This document shows positions 17,467 to 25,819 of a DNA stretch of 64,000 nt, one piece after another. Source of the DNA: Pseudonocardia sulfidoxydans NBRC 16205 (GTDB taxonomy: Bacteria; Actinomycetota; Actinomycetes; Mycobacteriales; Pseudonocardiaceae); contig NZ_BJVJ01000016.1 in assembly GCF_007989085.1 (NCBI RefSeq), positions 1-64,000 on the forward strand. The letters are read 5' to 3'. Position 1 is the first letter of the stretch; every line of letters begins with the position of its first letter. A model generated the notes under the pieces. The model was not told where the DNA came from and made no database searches. It saw only the letters and a list, made by a program, of their open reading frames with translations. The position numbers were made by a program, and so were the translations under genes.

Positions 17467-17499
17467 GGGCCCGGCGCCGGCGCGACCGGCGCCGGACCC
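17467..17499 (+). other. Intercistronic GC hairpin after the binding-protein gene
   Basis: GGGCCCGGCGCCGG (17467-17480) and CCGGCGCCGGACCC (17486-17499) form a 14-bp stem with one mismatch and a 5-nt loop in the 78-bp gap. It has no T tract. Hairpins after binding-protein genes often protect the upstream mRNA or partly terminate transcription, giving more binding protein than downstream enzymes; that role is inferred. Confidence 0.6.
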
Positions 17500-17520
17500 C
17501 TCGTGACAGAAAGGCCTGCC

Positions 17521-18489
17521 ATGGCACCGATCATCGATGCGCACGTGCACCTGTTCGACCACGGATTCCTGCCGTCCGCGTGGCACGACGCGACCGCGTG
17601 GCGCTGGGCGACCAGGACGTTCCCCAGCCGCGACCCCGAGATCGTCCGGGGCAAGATCATGGACGGGCTCGTGGACCCCGGCGGGGAGCTGCTCCGGGCC
17701 GAGATGGACCGCGTCGGCATCGACAGCTCCGTCGTCATCGGGCTCGACTGGGGCTGGGCGCTCGGCGAGCAGGACGTCCCGATCGAGGACGTCCACGAGG
17801 CGTACCGGGCGATCCAGGCGGGCGACGTCGGCGGCCTCGCCGGACGGTTCTTCGGCGTCGTCGGCATCGACCCGCGCCGGCCGAACGCGCTGGAGATGAC
17901 CGAGAAGCTGATCGTCGACCACCGGTTCCGCGGCTACAAGCTCTATCCGCCGTGCGGATACCACCCCTACGACGAGGCCTGTCAGCCGCTGCTGGAGCTC
18001 TGCCAGGAGCTCGGCGTGCCGGTGATCGTGCACTCCGCACCGGTCGGCTATCCGATGCGGACGCGGTTCGCCCACCCGCACGGCGTCAACGACGTCCAGG
18101 CGGAGCACCCCGAGCTCGTGCTCGTCCTCGCCCACGCCGGCCACGGTGGGTGGGAGGCGGAGGCCAAGGACATGGCGGTACGCCACCCGGGGACCTACCT
18201 CGAGCTGTCGAACTGGAACCACGACATCGACATCGACGCCGACGCCACCGCACACGCCGTCCTCGCGATGCGCGACGCGGTCGGGGCCCACCGGATCCTC
18301 TTCGGGTCCGACCACTTCGGCGGACGCCGGTTCAGCGGCGGCACGAACCTGCCGCGGTGGATCGACTTCTTCCGCGACCTGCCGCAGCGGGCACCGCGAC
18401 TCGGTTCGTCGATCTCGACCGAGGAGATCGACCTGATCCTGGGCCTCAACGCCGCGCGCGTCTACGACATCCCCGTGACCGGCGCATGA
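17521..18489 (+). CDS. Amidohydrolase family 2 (TIM-barrel metal-dependent hydrolase)
   Basis: A 322-residue protein that begins with the metal motif IIDAHVHLFDHGF, with both His of DxHxH present. Further motifs are HSAPVGYPM, LAHAGHGGWEAE and the late Asp in LFGSDHFGG. It is the metal-complete amidohydrolase of the island; the one at 13337 lacks the second His. It could hydrolyse a lactone, an amide or a beta-diketone intermediate. GAAAGG precedes the ATG; an in-frame GTG at 17503 is less likely. Confidence 0.88.
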   Translation: MAPIIDAHVHLFDHGFLPSAWHDATAWRWATRTFPSRDPEIVRGKIMDGLVDPGGELLRAEMDRVGIDSSVVIGLDWGWALGEQDVPIEDVHEAYRAIQAGDVGGLAGRFFGVVGIDPRRPNALEMTEKLIVDHRFRGYKLYPPCGYHPYDEACQPLLELCQELGVPVIVHSAPVGYPMRTRFAHPHGVNDVQAEHPELVLVLAHAGHGGWEAEAKDMAVRHPGTYLELSNWNHDIDIDADATAHAVLAMRDAVGAHRILFGSDHFGGRRFSGGTNLPRWIDFFRDLPQRAPRLGSSISTEEIDLILGLNAARVYDIPVTGA

Positions 18490-18881
18490 TGCCCGCACCA
18501 CCGCTGGACGCGCGCCGTATGCGGGTCACCGACGACGATCGGTGGGACCTGCTCGGCGCCCGCTGCCCGGCGTGCGGGCACACCGTCCATCCCGTCCGGG
18601 TGGCCTGCGTCCGTTGCGGACGGGCCACCGAGGTCGTGACGCTGCGCCCGGTGGGGACGGTCGTCGCGTCGACCGTCGTGCACACCACGCGTCCGGACGT
18701 CGCGCTGCGGCCCCCGTTCGGCGTCGCGCTCGTCCGGCTGGTCGACGGCCCCGTCCTGGCCGCCCCGGTCCGCGAGGGCGAGGACCCGGCCCACGGCGAC
18801 CGCGTCGCCCTGGCGGCGTTCGACGTCGGCGAGGGAGACGAGCGGCGACGCGCCCTGCAGGTCACGGTGGCGGGCTCGTGA
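18486..18881 (+). CDS. DUF35 OB-fold/zinc-ribbon protein
   Basis: A 131-residue acyl-CoA-binding OB-fold protein. Its zinc ribbon uses CPACGHTVHPVRVACVRC (about 23-40) and the OB strands follow (GTVVASTVVHTT). It overlaps the amidohydrolase stop (ATGA) and is itself overlapped by the thiolase gene. It is the second DUF35/thiolase pair in the island, here with the DUF35 gene first; the two pairs may cleave different acyl-CoA intermediates. Confidence 0.92.
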   Translation: MMPAPPLDARRMRVTDDDRWDLLGARCPACGHTVHPVRVACVRCGRATEVVTLRPVGTVVASTVVHTTRPDVALRPPFGVALVRLVDGPVLAAPVREGEDPAHGDRVALAAFDVGEGDERRRALQVTVAGS

Positions 18882-19999
18882 CCGACGTCGAGATCGCCGG
18901 TGTCGGGCTCCATCCCTTCGGCCGGTTCCCGGACCGGAGTGCGGCCGACATGGTGGCCGTCGCCGTCGCCGAGGCCCTCTCGATGGCGGGATCGGAGACC
19001 ACGCGCGTGCGGGCCGTGTACTGCGGCCACGGGCTGGCGACCAGTGGTGGCGGCACGGCCGCCGTCCTCGAGGCGGGTGTGACCGCCCCGGTCGTCAACG
19101 TCGACGCGGCGTGCGCGAGCAGCTCCGTGGCGCTGTCACTGGCCGTGGCGGCCGTGCGTGCCGACCAGTGGGACGAGGTGCTCGTCGTCGGGTTCGAGAA
19201 GATGGGGCGCGGCATGCTGCGCTCGGCCCGGCCGCACGACCCGTTCGGCGACCGGCTCGGCATCGAGGCGCAGCCGGTGCAGTACGCGCTCAAGGCGAGC
19301 TGGTATCTCGACCGGTACGACGTGAAGCCCGCCGACCTCGCAGCGGTGGCGGTCAAGTCGAGGGCTCACGGTCTGTTGAACCCCAACGCACACATCCAGC
19401 AGCACGTGACCCTCGCCGACGTGCTCGGTTCCCCGGTCGTGGCCGATCCGCTGACCCGGTTCCAGTGCAGTCCCACCAGTGACGGTGCCGCGGCACTGGT
19501 GGTGCGGCGCGCACGGCCGCGCGCGCACGGCGCCCAGGTCCGGGTCCGGTCCTGCCGCGTCGAGAACCAGCTGGGTGCCCAGGACCCGGACGCCGGGCTC
19601 GGGGACGCGACGACCGCGCGGCTCGCGACCGCGGCATACGCCGAGGCCGGCATCGGTGCCGACGACGTCGACGTCGCGCAGGTGCACGACGCCTTCACCC
19701 CCGGCGAGGTCCTGCGGACCGAGGCGCTGGGCCTGTGCCCCGAGGGTGAGGGCGCCCGGTGGGCCGCGGCCGGGCGCACGGCCGGCACCGGCGACATGCC
19801 CGTCAACACCGACGGCGGGTTGTTGAGCCGTGGGCATCCGCTGGGCGCCACGGGTGCCGCGCAGATCGTCGAGCTGGTGCTGCAGCTGACGGGCCGCGCG
19901 GGCGCCCGGCAGGTCGAACGGACGCCCCGCACGGCGGTCTCACAGAACAGCGGCGGCGGGGAGAACGCGGCGACGGTCGTGACGGTGCTCGCCCGATGA
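18878..19999 (+). CDS. Thiolase-like (SCP2/lipid-transfer type) protein
   Basis: A 373-residue thiolase-superfamily protein. Unlike the one at 9129, it keeps both the nucleophile region (VNVDAACASSSVALSL, Cys near residue 71) and the GHP histidine motif (LLSRGHPLGATGAAQ). The C-terminal catalytic Cys of true thiolases is replaced (SQNSGGGENAA). It could be a thiolase or an aldolase acting with the DUF35 partner just upstream. GTGA overlap joins the two genes. Confidence 0.9.
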   Translation: MTDVEIAGVGLHPFGRFPDRSAADMVAVAVAEALSMAGSETTRVRAVYCGHGLATSGGGTAAVLEAGVTAPVVNVDAACASSSVALSLAVAAVRADQWDEVLVVGFEKMGRGMLRSARPHDPFGDRLGIEAQPVQYALKASWYLDRYDVKPADLAAVAVKSRAHGLLNPNAHIQQHVTLADVLGSPVVADPLTRFQCSPTSDGAAALVVRRARPRAHGAQVRVRSCRVENQLGAQDPDAGLGDATTARLATAAYAEAGIGADDVDVAQVHDAFTPGEVLRTEALGLCPEGEGARWAAAGRTAGTGDMPVNTDGGLLSRGHPLGATGAAQIVELVLQLTGRAGARQVERTPRTAVSQNSGGGENAATVVTVLAR

Positions 20000-20024
20000 A
20001 CGAGGTCATGGAAAGGACGCGCAG

Positions 20025-21380
20025 GTGAGCGGTGGTTCGCGGCGGTACGTCGACCGTGCCACGGAGACGATGTCCCCGGCCGAGCTGGCACGTCTGCAGC
20101 TCGCCCGGCTGAACGAGTTCCTGGACCGCGGTGTCTGGGGCAACGAGTGGTTCGCGCCGCGGCTCGGGGCGCGCCGGGAGATCCGGTCGCTCGAGCAGTG
20201 GCGTGAGCTGCCGACGATGACCAAACGCGACGTGATGGCCGACATCGCCGAGCACGGCCCCTACGGTCGTCGTGCCACGGCGGAGCCGGCCGACGTCCGG
20301 CAGGTCGTCGAGACGAGCGGCACGTCCGGACAGGGCCGCGAGCGCTACCCCGTCACCGGGCACGACCTCGACCTGATCCAGCAGATGGAGATGCCGGGTT
20401 TCGCCTGGGCGGGTGCGGGGCCCGGCAGCGTCGTGCTCAGCTCGCTGCCCGTCACCACCAGGGCCGGCGGGCAGTGGTACCAGGACGCGGTGCGCCGGCT
20501 CGGCGCGGTCTGGCTCTCCGTCGGCACCTATCCGGCCGAGGAGAAGCTGCGCTACCTGCGTGAGATCGGCGCCGACATCCTGGTCGCCAGCCCGTCGTAC
20601 CTGATGCGGCTCGAGATCGTGGCCGCGGCCGAGGGGGTCCGGCCCGCCGACCTCGGGGTGCGGGCGATCATGACCGCGGGGGAGCCCTTCTCGGTGGCAT
20701 GGGCCCGCGAGCGCGAGGCCGTGTGGGACGCCCGGCTGCACGAGCAGTACGGCTCGACGCAGCGCGCGATCGCCTGGAGCTGCGAGGAGGGCGCCGTCCA
20801 CGGCGACGGGCTCGGCGTCCTGCATGTGCTGCCGCACCTGGCCGTCTACGAGGTGATCGACCCGGCAACGGGTGAGGAGGTCGGCGAGGGGGAGCACGGC
20901 GAGCTGGTGATCACCCCCTTCGGATCGACGGCGGCACCGCTGGTCCGGTTCGCGAGCGGCGACCGCGTCGTCAAGGTGGGGGCGGGGGACTGCCCGTGCG
21001 GCCGTCCCTACCCGGGGCTGCGGTGCGGCCGGATCGACCGCTACGACGCGATGACGAAGATCCGCGGCGTCAACGTCGTCCCGTCGGCGGCCGACGCGCT
21101 GCTCCTGCAGCACCCGGTGACCGACTACCAGGCGCGGGTCTACAGCGACGAGCGCACCGGCCGTGAGGAGCTGGAGATCGTGGTCGCGGCCGTGGGCGGA
21201 CCACCCGACGCCGGAACGCTCGCGGTACTGGCCGACCGGTTCCGGCAGGAGTTCGGGCTGCGGGCCACCTTCGTCGCCCACGAGGGACCGACGCTGGTGG
21301 CCGACGTGGCCGTCGACGCGAAGAAACGAAAGCGATGGACCGACGAGCGGGCGCCGATGCGGCGCGGCGCCCCGGTCTAG
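20025..21380 (+). CDS. Phenylacetate-CoA ligase-like (PaaK family) adenylate-forming enzyme
   Basis: A 451-residue ANL-superfamily enzyme of the PaaK branch. The P-loop reads VVETSGTSGQGRERY (about 87-101), EQYGSTQRAIAW follows near 240 and the C-terminal domain has KIRGVNVVPSA. It forms an acyl-adenylate and then an acyl-CoA, usually from aryl acids. A Cys-rich insert (CPCGRPYPGLRC) resembles the CxCG motif often seen in PaaK relatives. It is probably one entry-point ligase of the pathway. Confidence 0.92.
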   Translation: MSGGSRRYVDRATETMSPAELARLQLARLNEFLDRGVWGNEWFAPRLGARREIRSLEQWRELPTMTKRDVMADIAEHGPYGRRATAEPADVRQVVETSGTSGQGRERYPVTGHDLDLIQQMEMPGFAWAGAGPGSVVLSSLPVTTRAGGQWYQDAVRRLGAVWLSVGTYPAEEKLRYLREIGADILVASPSYLMRLEIVAAAEGVRPADLGVRAIMTAGEPFSVAWAREREAVWDARLHEQYGSTQRAIAWSCEEGAVHGDGLGVLHVLPHLAVYEVIDPATGEEVGEGEHGELVITPFGSTAAPLVRFASGDRVVKVGAGDCPCGRPYPGLRCGRIDRYDAMTKIRGVNVVPSAADALLLQHPVTDYQARVYSDERTGREELEIVVAAVGGPPDAGTLAVLADRFRQEFGLRATFVAHEGPTLVADVAVDAKKRKRWTDERAPMRRGAPV

Positions 21381-21386
21381 GCCGCC

Positions 21387-21797
21387 GTGTTCACGAGCCT
21401 GCTACGGGTGTCGGTGGCCGTCCGCGACCTCGACGCCGCGGTCGAGAGCTACCGCGCGTTGGGGCTGGAACCCGTGGGCGGGGTGAAGCAGTCCCCGCGC
21501 GGACTCGGGCTGCGCTGGGTCGAGCTGGGCCGCCCCGACGGGCAGTGCCTTCTGGAGCTGATGTCCCCCGTCAGCGACTCCGCCCCCCTCGCGCGCTTCC
21601 TGGACCGCCACGGCGAGGGCGTCTACCAGGTCCGGCTGGGGACGTCGAGCCTGCCGCAGACATTGGCCACCCTGTCCGGACGGGGGGTGCGGGTGGTCCG
21701 GGACGAGACGCCCACCGGGGCGCGACCGTTGGGCTGGGTGCATCCGGCCTCGACGCACGGAGTGCTGGTCGAGGTCGTCGAGGAGGAGGAGCAGTGA
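21387..21797 (+). CDS. VOC-family (glyoxalase/methylmalonyl-CoA epimerase-like) protein
   Basis: A 136-residue vicinal-oxygen-chelate protein with two beta-alpha-beta modules. The pattern LLRVSVAVRDLDAAVESYRA at the start and YQVRLGTSSLPQTLATLSGRG in the middle resembles methylmalonyl-CoA epimerases, including a possible Glu ligand near the C-terminus (GVLVEVVEE). The first His ligand is replaced by Arg (LLRVSVAV), so metal binding may differ. It starts 6 bp after the ligase stop and overlaps the next gene (GTGA). Confidence 0.8.
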   Translation: MFTSLLRVSVAVRDLDAAVESYRALGLEPVGGVKQSPRGLGLRWVELGRPDGQCLLELMSPVSDSAPLARFLDRHGEGVYQVRLGTSSLPQTLATLSGRGVRVVRDETPTGARPLGWVHPASTHGVLVEVVEEEEQ

Positions 21798-22819
21798 CGG
21801 AGATCGGGCTGTCGCTCGGAGTGAGTCCACGGGAGGACGTCCAGCGGTTCGTCACGCTGGCCCGCCACGCGGAGCGGCTCGGGGTGGGCCACCTGTGGGT
21901 CATCGACTCGCAGATGGCGATGAAGGACGCCTACGTCGCGCTCGCGGTCGGGGCGTGGGAGACCGAGCGGGTCCGGCTCGGCACCGGCGTGACCAACCTG
22001 CAGACGCGCAACGTCACGGTCCTGGCCAACACGTTCGCGACGCTCGCGTCGATGGCCCCTGGCCGGGTTCTGCTCGGGCTCGGCGCGGGCGACAGCGCGG
22101 TGTTCCCGCTCGGGCTGCGGCCGTCGCGGATCGCGGAGCTGCGCACCGGGATCCGGCAGCTGCGCGCGCTGCTGCGGGGCGAGGAGACGACGCTGCCCGG
22201 CGGCGCCGCGCGGATGCCGTTCGTGCCCGAGCAGCCGCCGCCGATCTACCTGTCGGCGAGCCAGCCCAGGATGCTGCAGCTGGCCGGGGCGGAGGCCGAC
22301 GGCGTGATCGTCATGGGGGTCGCCGACCGGGACCTGATCGCCGCCCAGATCGCGCACGTCGCCCGTGGCGCCGAACAGGCCGGCCGCGACCCCGCCGAGG
22401 TCGCGGTGGACGTCTGGGTCACGGTGTCGGTCGGCGACGACGCGTCGTCGGCGGTGGACGACGTCCGGTCGTGGGCCTCGGCGAAGGCCCGGTGGATGTC
22501 GACCTGGGCGGACCTCCCGCCGTCGCTGGAGGCGCACCGGCCGGAGATGGAGGCCGCCGCGCGCGCCTACGACTTCGGCACCCACCTGTCGGTGCGCGCC
22601 GACCACGCACACGCGGTCGGCGACGAGCTCGCGACCGCCCTCGCCGTCGCCGGGGATCCCGTGACCTGCGCGCGGCGCCTCGCCGACATCGCACAGCTGC
22701 GTCCTGCCCAGCTGACGGTCGCGCTGCTCTCGGGCGGCCGGGAGCAACGCCTGGAGACGCTGATGGCCGAGATCGCGCCCGCAATCCGGGCGGCGGCCCC
22801 GGACCCGGTGTCGCCGTGA
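21794..22819 (+). CDS. Luciferase-like (LLM class) oxidoreductase, probably F420- or FMN-dependent
   Basis: A 341-residue TIM-barrel protein of the bacterial luciferase superfamily, closest in style to F420-dependent methylene-tetrahydromethanopterin reductase-like proteins: TEIGLSLGV at the start, RVRLGTGVTNLQTRNVTVLA, then SMAPGRVLLGLGAGDSAV and PPIYLSASQPRMLQLAG. It differs from the two SsuD-like proteins at 25820 and 32739. It is placed between the VOC gene and the Mo hydroxylase FAD subunit, all with overlapping stops and starts. Confidence 0.88.
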   Translation: MTEIGLSLGVSPREDVQRFVTLARHAERLGVGHLWVIDSQMAMKDAYVALAVGAWETERVRLGTGVTNLQTRNVTVLANTFATLASMAPGRVLLGLGAGDSAVFPLGLRPSRIAELRTGIRQLRALLRGEETTLPGGAARMPFVPEQPPPIYLSASQPRMLQLAGAEADGVIVMGVADRDLIAAQIAHVARGAEQAGRDPAEVAVDVWVTVSVGDDASSAVDDVRSWASAKARWMSTWADLPPSLEAHRPEMEAAARAYDFGTHLSVRADHAHAVGDELATALAVAGDPVTCARRLADIAQLRPAQLTVALLSGGREQRLETLMAEIAPAIRAAAPDPVSP

Positions 22820-23694
22820 AGCCGCCACCGCTGCGCTACCTGCGCGCGCACGATCCCGAGGAGGCCGTGGAGCTGCTGGCCGAGTACGGCGACGAGGCGA
22901 AGGTCATCGCGGGTGGGCAGAGCCTCGTCCCGTTGCTGAACTTCCGGCTGGCCCGGCCATCGGTGCTGGTCGACATCGGCGCGGTCACGCCGTGGGCCAC
23001 GCTCGTGTCCGGCGACCGCTCCCTCGAGCTCGGCGCCCTGACCACCCACCTGCGCATCGAGCGTGCCGGTGGCACCGAGCCGTTCCGTGGGCTCGAGGTC
23101 CTGCCCCGCACGGCGAGCCTCATCGGGCACCTGCCGATCCGGAGCCGGGGCACGATCGGCGGCAGCCTCGCGCACGGCGATCCCGCGGCGGAGTGGTGCA
23201 TCCTCGCGGTCCTGCTGGACGCCGAGGCCACGCTGTGCAGCGGGCGTGGCGAGCGCCGGGTCCCGCTCACCCGGCTCCTGCAGGGTTTCTTCACCACCAC
23301 GATCGCCCCCGACGAGGTCCTCACCGCCGTCACGTTCCCGCGCACCGGCGCCGCGGCGTCGCTGGTGGAACACGCACCCCGGCACGGCGACTTCGCCCTC
23401 GTCGCGGCGGCGGCGGCCGCGGAGCCGGCCGACGGTGTGTGCCGGCGACCGCGGATCGTCCTCGGCGGGGTCGGGCCCACACCGGTGCGGGTCCCGGATG
23501 CCGAGGACGTGCTCGCCGGCCGCGCGCTCACACCCGACGTCGTCGCCGCGGCGGCCGCCGCCGCGGCGGCCGCCGTCGACCCGCCGAGCGACGCGCACGC
23601 GTCGAGTGCCCACCGTCGACGCCTTGTCGCGACGCTCGTGACACGGGCCCTCACCCACGTCGGCGGCCGGGCACGGGAGGGCAGGGCGGCATGA
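22816..23694 (+). CDS. Molybdenum hydroxylase FAD-binding (medium) subunit
   Basis: A 292-residue CoxM/XdhB-type subunit. FAD motifs VIAGGQSLVPLLNFRLARP (about 36-54) and the second motif in the RSRGTIGGSLAHGDPAAEW segment are intact. It moves electrons from the 2Fe-2S subunit to an acceptor. The only large subunit without its own neighbours is the gene at 2597, so I infer that these two operons together encode one enzyme. GTGA overlaps the LLM stop. Confidence 0.93.
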   Translation: MKPPPLRYLRAHDPEEAVELLAEYGDEAKVIAGGQSLVPLLNFRLARPSVLVDIGAVTPWATLVSGDRSLELGALTTHLRIERAGGTEPFRGLEVLPRTASLIGHLPIRSRGTIGGSLAHGDPAAEWCILAVLLDAEATLCSGRGERRVPLTRLLQGFFTTTIAPDEVLTAVTFPRTGAAASLVEHAPRHGDFALVAAAAAAEPADGVCRRPRIVLGGVGPTPVRVPDAEDVLAGRALTPDVVAAAAAAAAAAVDPPSDAHASSAHRRRLVATLVTRALTHVGGRAREGRAA

Positions 23695-24182
23695 CCGAGC
23701 ACATCACGCTCACGGTCAACGGTGTGGCCCACGAGGTCGACGTCGACCTGCGCTGGACGCTCGTGGACGTCCTGCGGCTCGTTCTGCGGCAGACCGGTAC
23801 CCACGTCGGGTGCGAGCACGGGGTGTGCGGAACGTGCACGGTGCTCGTCGACGGGTTGCCGGCCCGAGCGTGCCTGATCCTCGCCGGACAGGCCGACGGC
23901 CACGAGATCGAGACCGTCGAGGGCCTCGGCACGGCCGAGCACCCGCACCCGTTGCAGGCGGCGTTCTCCCGCCACCGCGCCCTGCAGTGCGGCTTCTGCA
24001 CACCCGGCTTCCTCATGCTGGCCGCGGGTCTGCTCCGCGAGGAACCCCGGCCGGACCCTGCTCGCATCCGCGACGTCGTCGCGTCCAACCTCTGTCGGTG
24101 CACGGCCTACGACGGCATCATCGCGGCGATCGAGGACGCGGCCGGCAGCGCCGGCGCCGGCCACCCCCGGGACCTGGGGTAG
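23691..24182 (+). CDS. Molybdenum hydroxylase 2Fe-2S (small) subunit
   Basis: A 163-residue CoxS/XdhC-type protein with both clusters visible: the plant-ferredoxin motif CEHGVCGTCTVLVDG (about 44-58) and the C-terminal QCGFCTPGFLML plus NLCRCTAYDGI. It links the Mo and FAD subunits. ATG overlaps the FAD-subunit stop. This gene ends operon B, only 12 bp from the convergent ligase gene; a CCGGCGCCGG palindrome spans that gap but has no T tract. Confidence 0.95.
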   Translation: MTEHITLTVNGVAHEVDVDLRWTLVDVLRLVLRQTGTHVGCEHGVCGTCTVLVDGLPARACLILAGQADGHEIETVEGLGTAEHPHPLQAAFSRHRALQCGFCTPGFLMLAAGLLREEPRPDPARIRDVVASNLCRCTAYDGIIAAIEDAAGSAGAGHPRDLG

Positions 24183-24194
24183 CCGGCGCCGGTC

Positions 24195-25772
24195 CTACCG
24201 GTAGCGCTCCCGGATCGCGTTCTTGGGCAGCTTCCCGGTCTGGGTGCGTTCCAGGTCCGCGAACTCGACGTGACGTGGACACTTGAAGTGGGCGATCCGC
24301 GCTCGGCAGTAGGCGATGAGCTCGGCAGCCAGCTCGGGGCCGGCGGCGACGTCCGGTACGGGCTCGACGACGGCGAGGACGCGCTCGCCCCACTCGGCGT
24401 CGGGCACACCGACGACCGCGACGTCACCGACCGCGTGATGGGCGGCGAGCACCGCCTCGACCTCAGCGGGGTAGATGTTGACCCCGCCCGAGATGATCAG
24501 GTCGGCGCTGCGATCGGTCAGGAAGAGGTAGCCGTCGTCATCGAGCCTGCCGATGTCACCGAGGGTGAAGTAGTCGTCCTGGTAGGTGCGTGCGGTCTTC
24601 TCCGGGTCGCGGTAGTAGGAGAACCGCCGATCCGGGGAGGTTCGTATCCAGATCGTCCCGACAGCGCCGGGAGCGACGGGACGGCCGTCCGCGTCGAGAA
24701 TGCGGACCAGTTCGGCGGGCACGGGGCGCCCGACCGTGCCCGGCTTGCGCAGCCACTCCTCGCTGCCGACGTAGGTCGCGGGCCCCTCGGTCGAGGAGTA
24801 GTACTCGACGAGCACCGGGCCCCACCAGTCGATCATCGCCTGCTTGTCGGCCACGGGGCAGGCGGCGGCACCGTGCCACACGTGCACCAGCGAGGACACG
24901 TCGAAGCGGGCCCGCACCTCCGGTGGCAGGGTCAGCATGCGGCGGAACATGGTGGGCACCATGTGTGAGTGGGTGATCCGGTGCACGTCGATCAACCGCA
25001 GTGCCTCACGGGCGTCGAAGCGCTCCATCAGCACTGCACCGGCGCCTGCGGTCATCGGGTGCGTGAGTGAGAAGAACAGCGGGGCCGCGTGGTAGAGCGG
25101 TCCGGTCACCAGGCTCAGCGACCGGCCGGCGACGATCCGGGGCGAGGGTGCGCCGGGCCAGTCACCGTCACCGGTCATGGCCGCGGGGCCGACGTGGCGG
25201 GGCGGTTTGACCACGCCTTTGGGCCGGCCGGTCGTGCCGGAGGTGTACAGCATCGTGGTGCCGGGTCGTGGGTCGTCGACGGGGTCGGGCGACTCGGCCG
25301 CGGCAGCAGCGCCGAGGTCGTCGAACCCGGGGATCGCTCCGCCGATCGCGAGCCGGGCCGCCACCGCGGGCACCGTGGCGGCCAGGAGCGCCGCCGGGGC
25401 GAACCGCGAGTCGGCCACGAGGGTTCGGGCCTCGCAGTCGGCGACGATGTAACGGACCTCCTCGGGGTTGAGGTGCCAGTTGATCGGGGTGAGCCGCGCA
25501 CCGATTCGCTGCGCCGCGGCGAGGACGGCCACCGAGTCGGGCCGGTTGGCGAGCAGGGCCGCGATCCCGTCGCCGGCGCGGTGCCCTCGGGCGCGCAGGG
25601 CCCGGGCGATCCGGTCGGCCTGCTGGTCCAGCTGGGCGAACGTGCGCCGCTGCGCCCCGGCGACGACGGCGGTGGCCTCGGGCCGGCGCGAGGCCCAGTA
25701 GGAGAGCGGCGTACCCGCTCGGGCGGCCCGGAGGAACTCCCGTTGTTCTGCGCTCGACTCGACGAGAACCAT
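24195..25772 (-). CDS. Acyl-CoA synthetase (AMP-binding, class I ANL enzyme)
   Basis: A 525-residue AMP-dependent ligase. The P-loop MLYTSGTTGRPKGVVKPP (about 174-191), YYSSTEGPATYVGSEEW, the TLGDIGRLDDDGYLFL motif with its Asp and the C-terminal Lys in TQTGKLPKNAIRERY are all present. It activates a carboxylic acid to its CoA ester. The ATG at 25772 has AGGG about 9 bp upstream; TTG at 25781 is an alternative. It diverges from the SsuD-like gene at 25820 across a 47-bp gap with a putative operator. Confidence 0.93.
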   Translation of the reverse strand: MVLVESSAEQREFLRAARAGTPLSYWASRRPEATAVVAGAQRRTFAQLDQQADRIARALRARGHRAGDGIAALLANRPDSVAVLAAAQRIGARLTPINWHLNPEEVRYIVADCEARTLVADSRFAPAALLAATVPAVAARLAIGGAIPGFDDLGAAAAAESPDPVDDPRPGTTMLYTSGTTGRPKGVVKPPRHVGPAAMTGDGDWPGAPSPRIVAGRSLSLVTGPLYHAAPLFFSLTHPMTAGAGAVLMERFDAREALRLIDVHRITHSHMVPTMFRRMLTLPPEVRARFDVSSLVHVWHGAAACPVADKQAMIDWWGPVLVEYYSSTEGPATYVGSEEWLRKPGTVGRPVPAELVRILDADGRPVAPGAVGTIWIRTSPDRRFSYYRDPEKTARTYQDDYFTLGDIGRLDDDGYLFLTDRSADLIISGGVNIYPAEVEAVLAAHHAVGDVAVVGVPDAEWGERVLAVVEPVPDVAAGPELAAELIAYCRARIAHFKCPRHVEFADLERTQTGKLPKNAIRERYR

Positions 25773-25795
25773 GAGCAGCAACCCTAGCCAAAACA

Positions 25796-25808
25796 GTAGA
25801 CGGTGTAC
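25796..25808 (-). promoter_or_regulatory. Putative regulon operator, site 4 (divergent ligase / monooxygenase region)
   Basis: Read on the minus strand the site is GTACACCGTCTAC, a 10 of 13 match to the 29245 motif. It lies in the 47-bp gap between two divergent genes, 11 bp before the ATG at 25820 and 23 bp before the ATG at 25772, so one bound protein could control both directions. No clear Shine-Dalgarno sequence precedes 25820. Confidence 0.45.
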
Positions 25809-25819
25809 AGAATGCAGGA

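Noticed and set aside
24183-24194. CCGGCGCCGG palindrome between convergent genes as a bidirectional terminator
   Set aside because: A 10-bp self-complementary GC block leaves no room for a stable loop and has no T tract; such sequences occur often by chance at this GC content.
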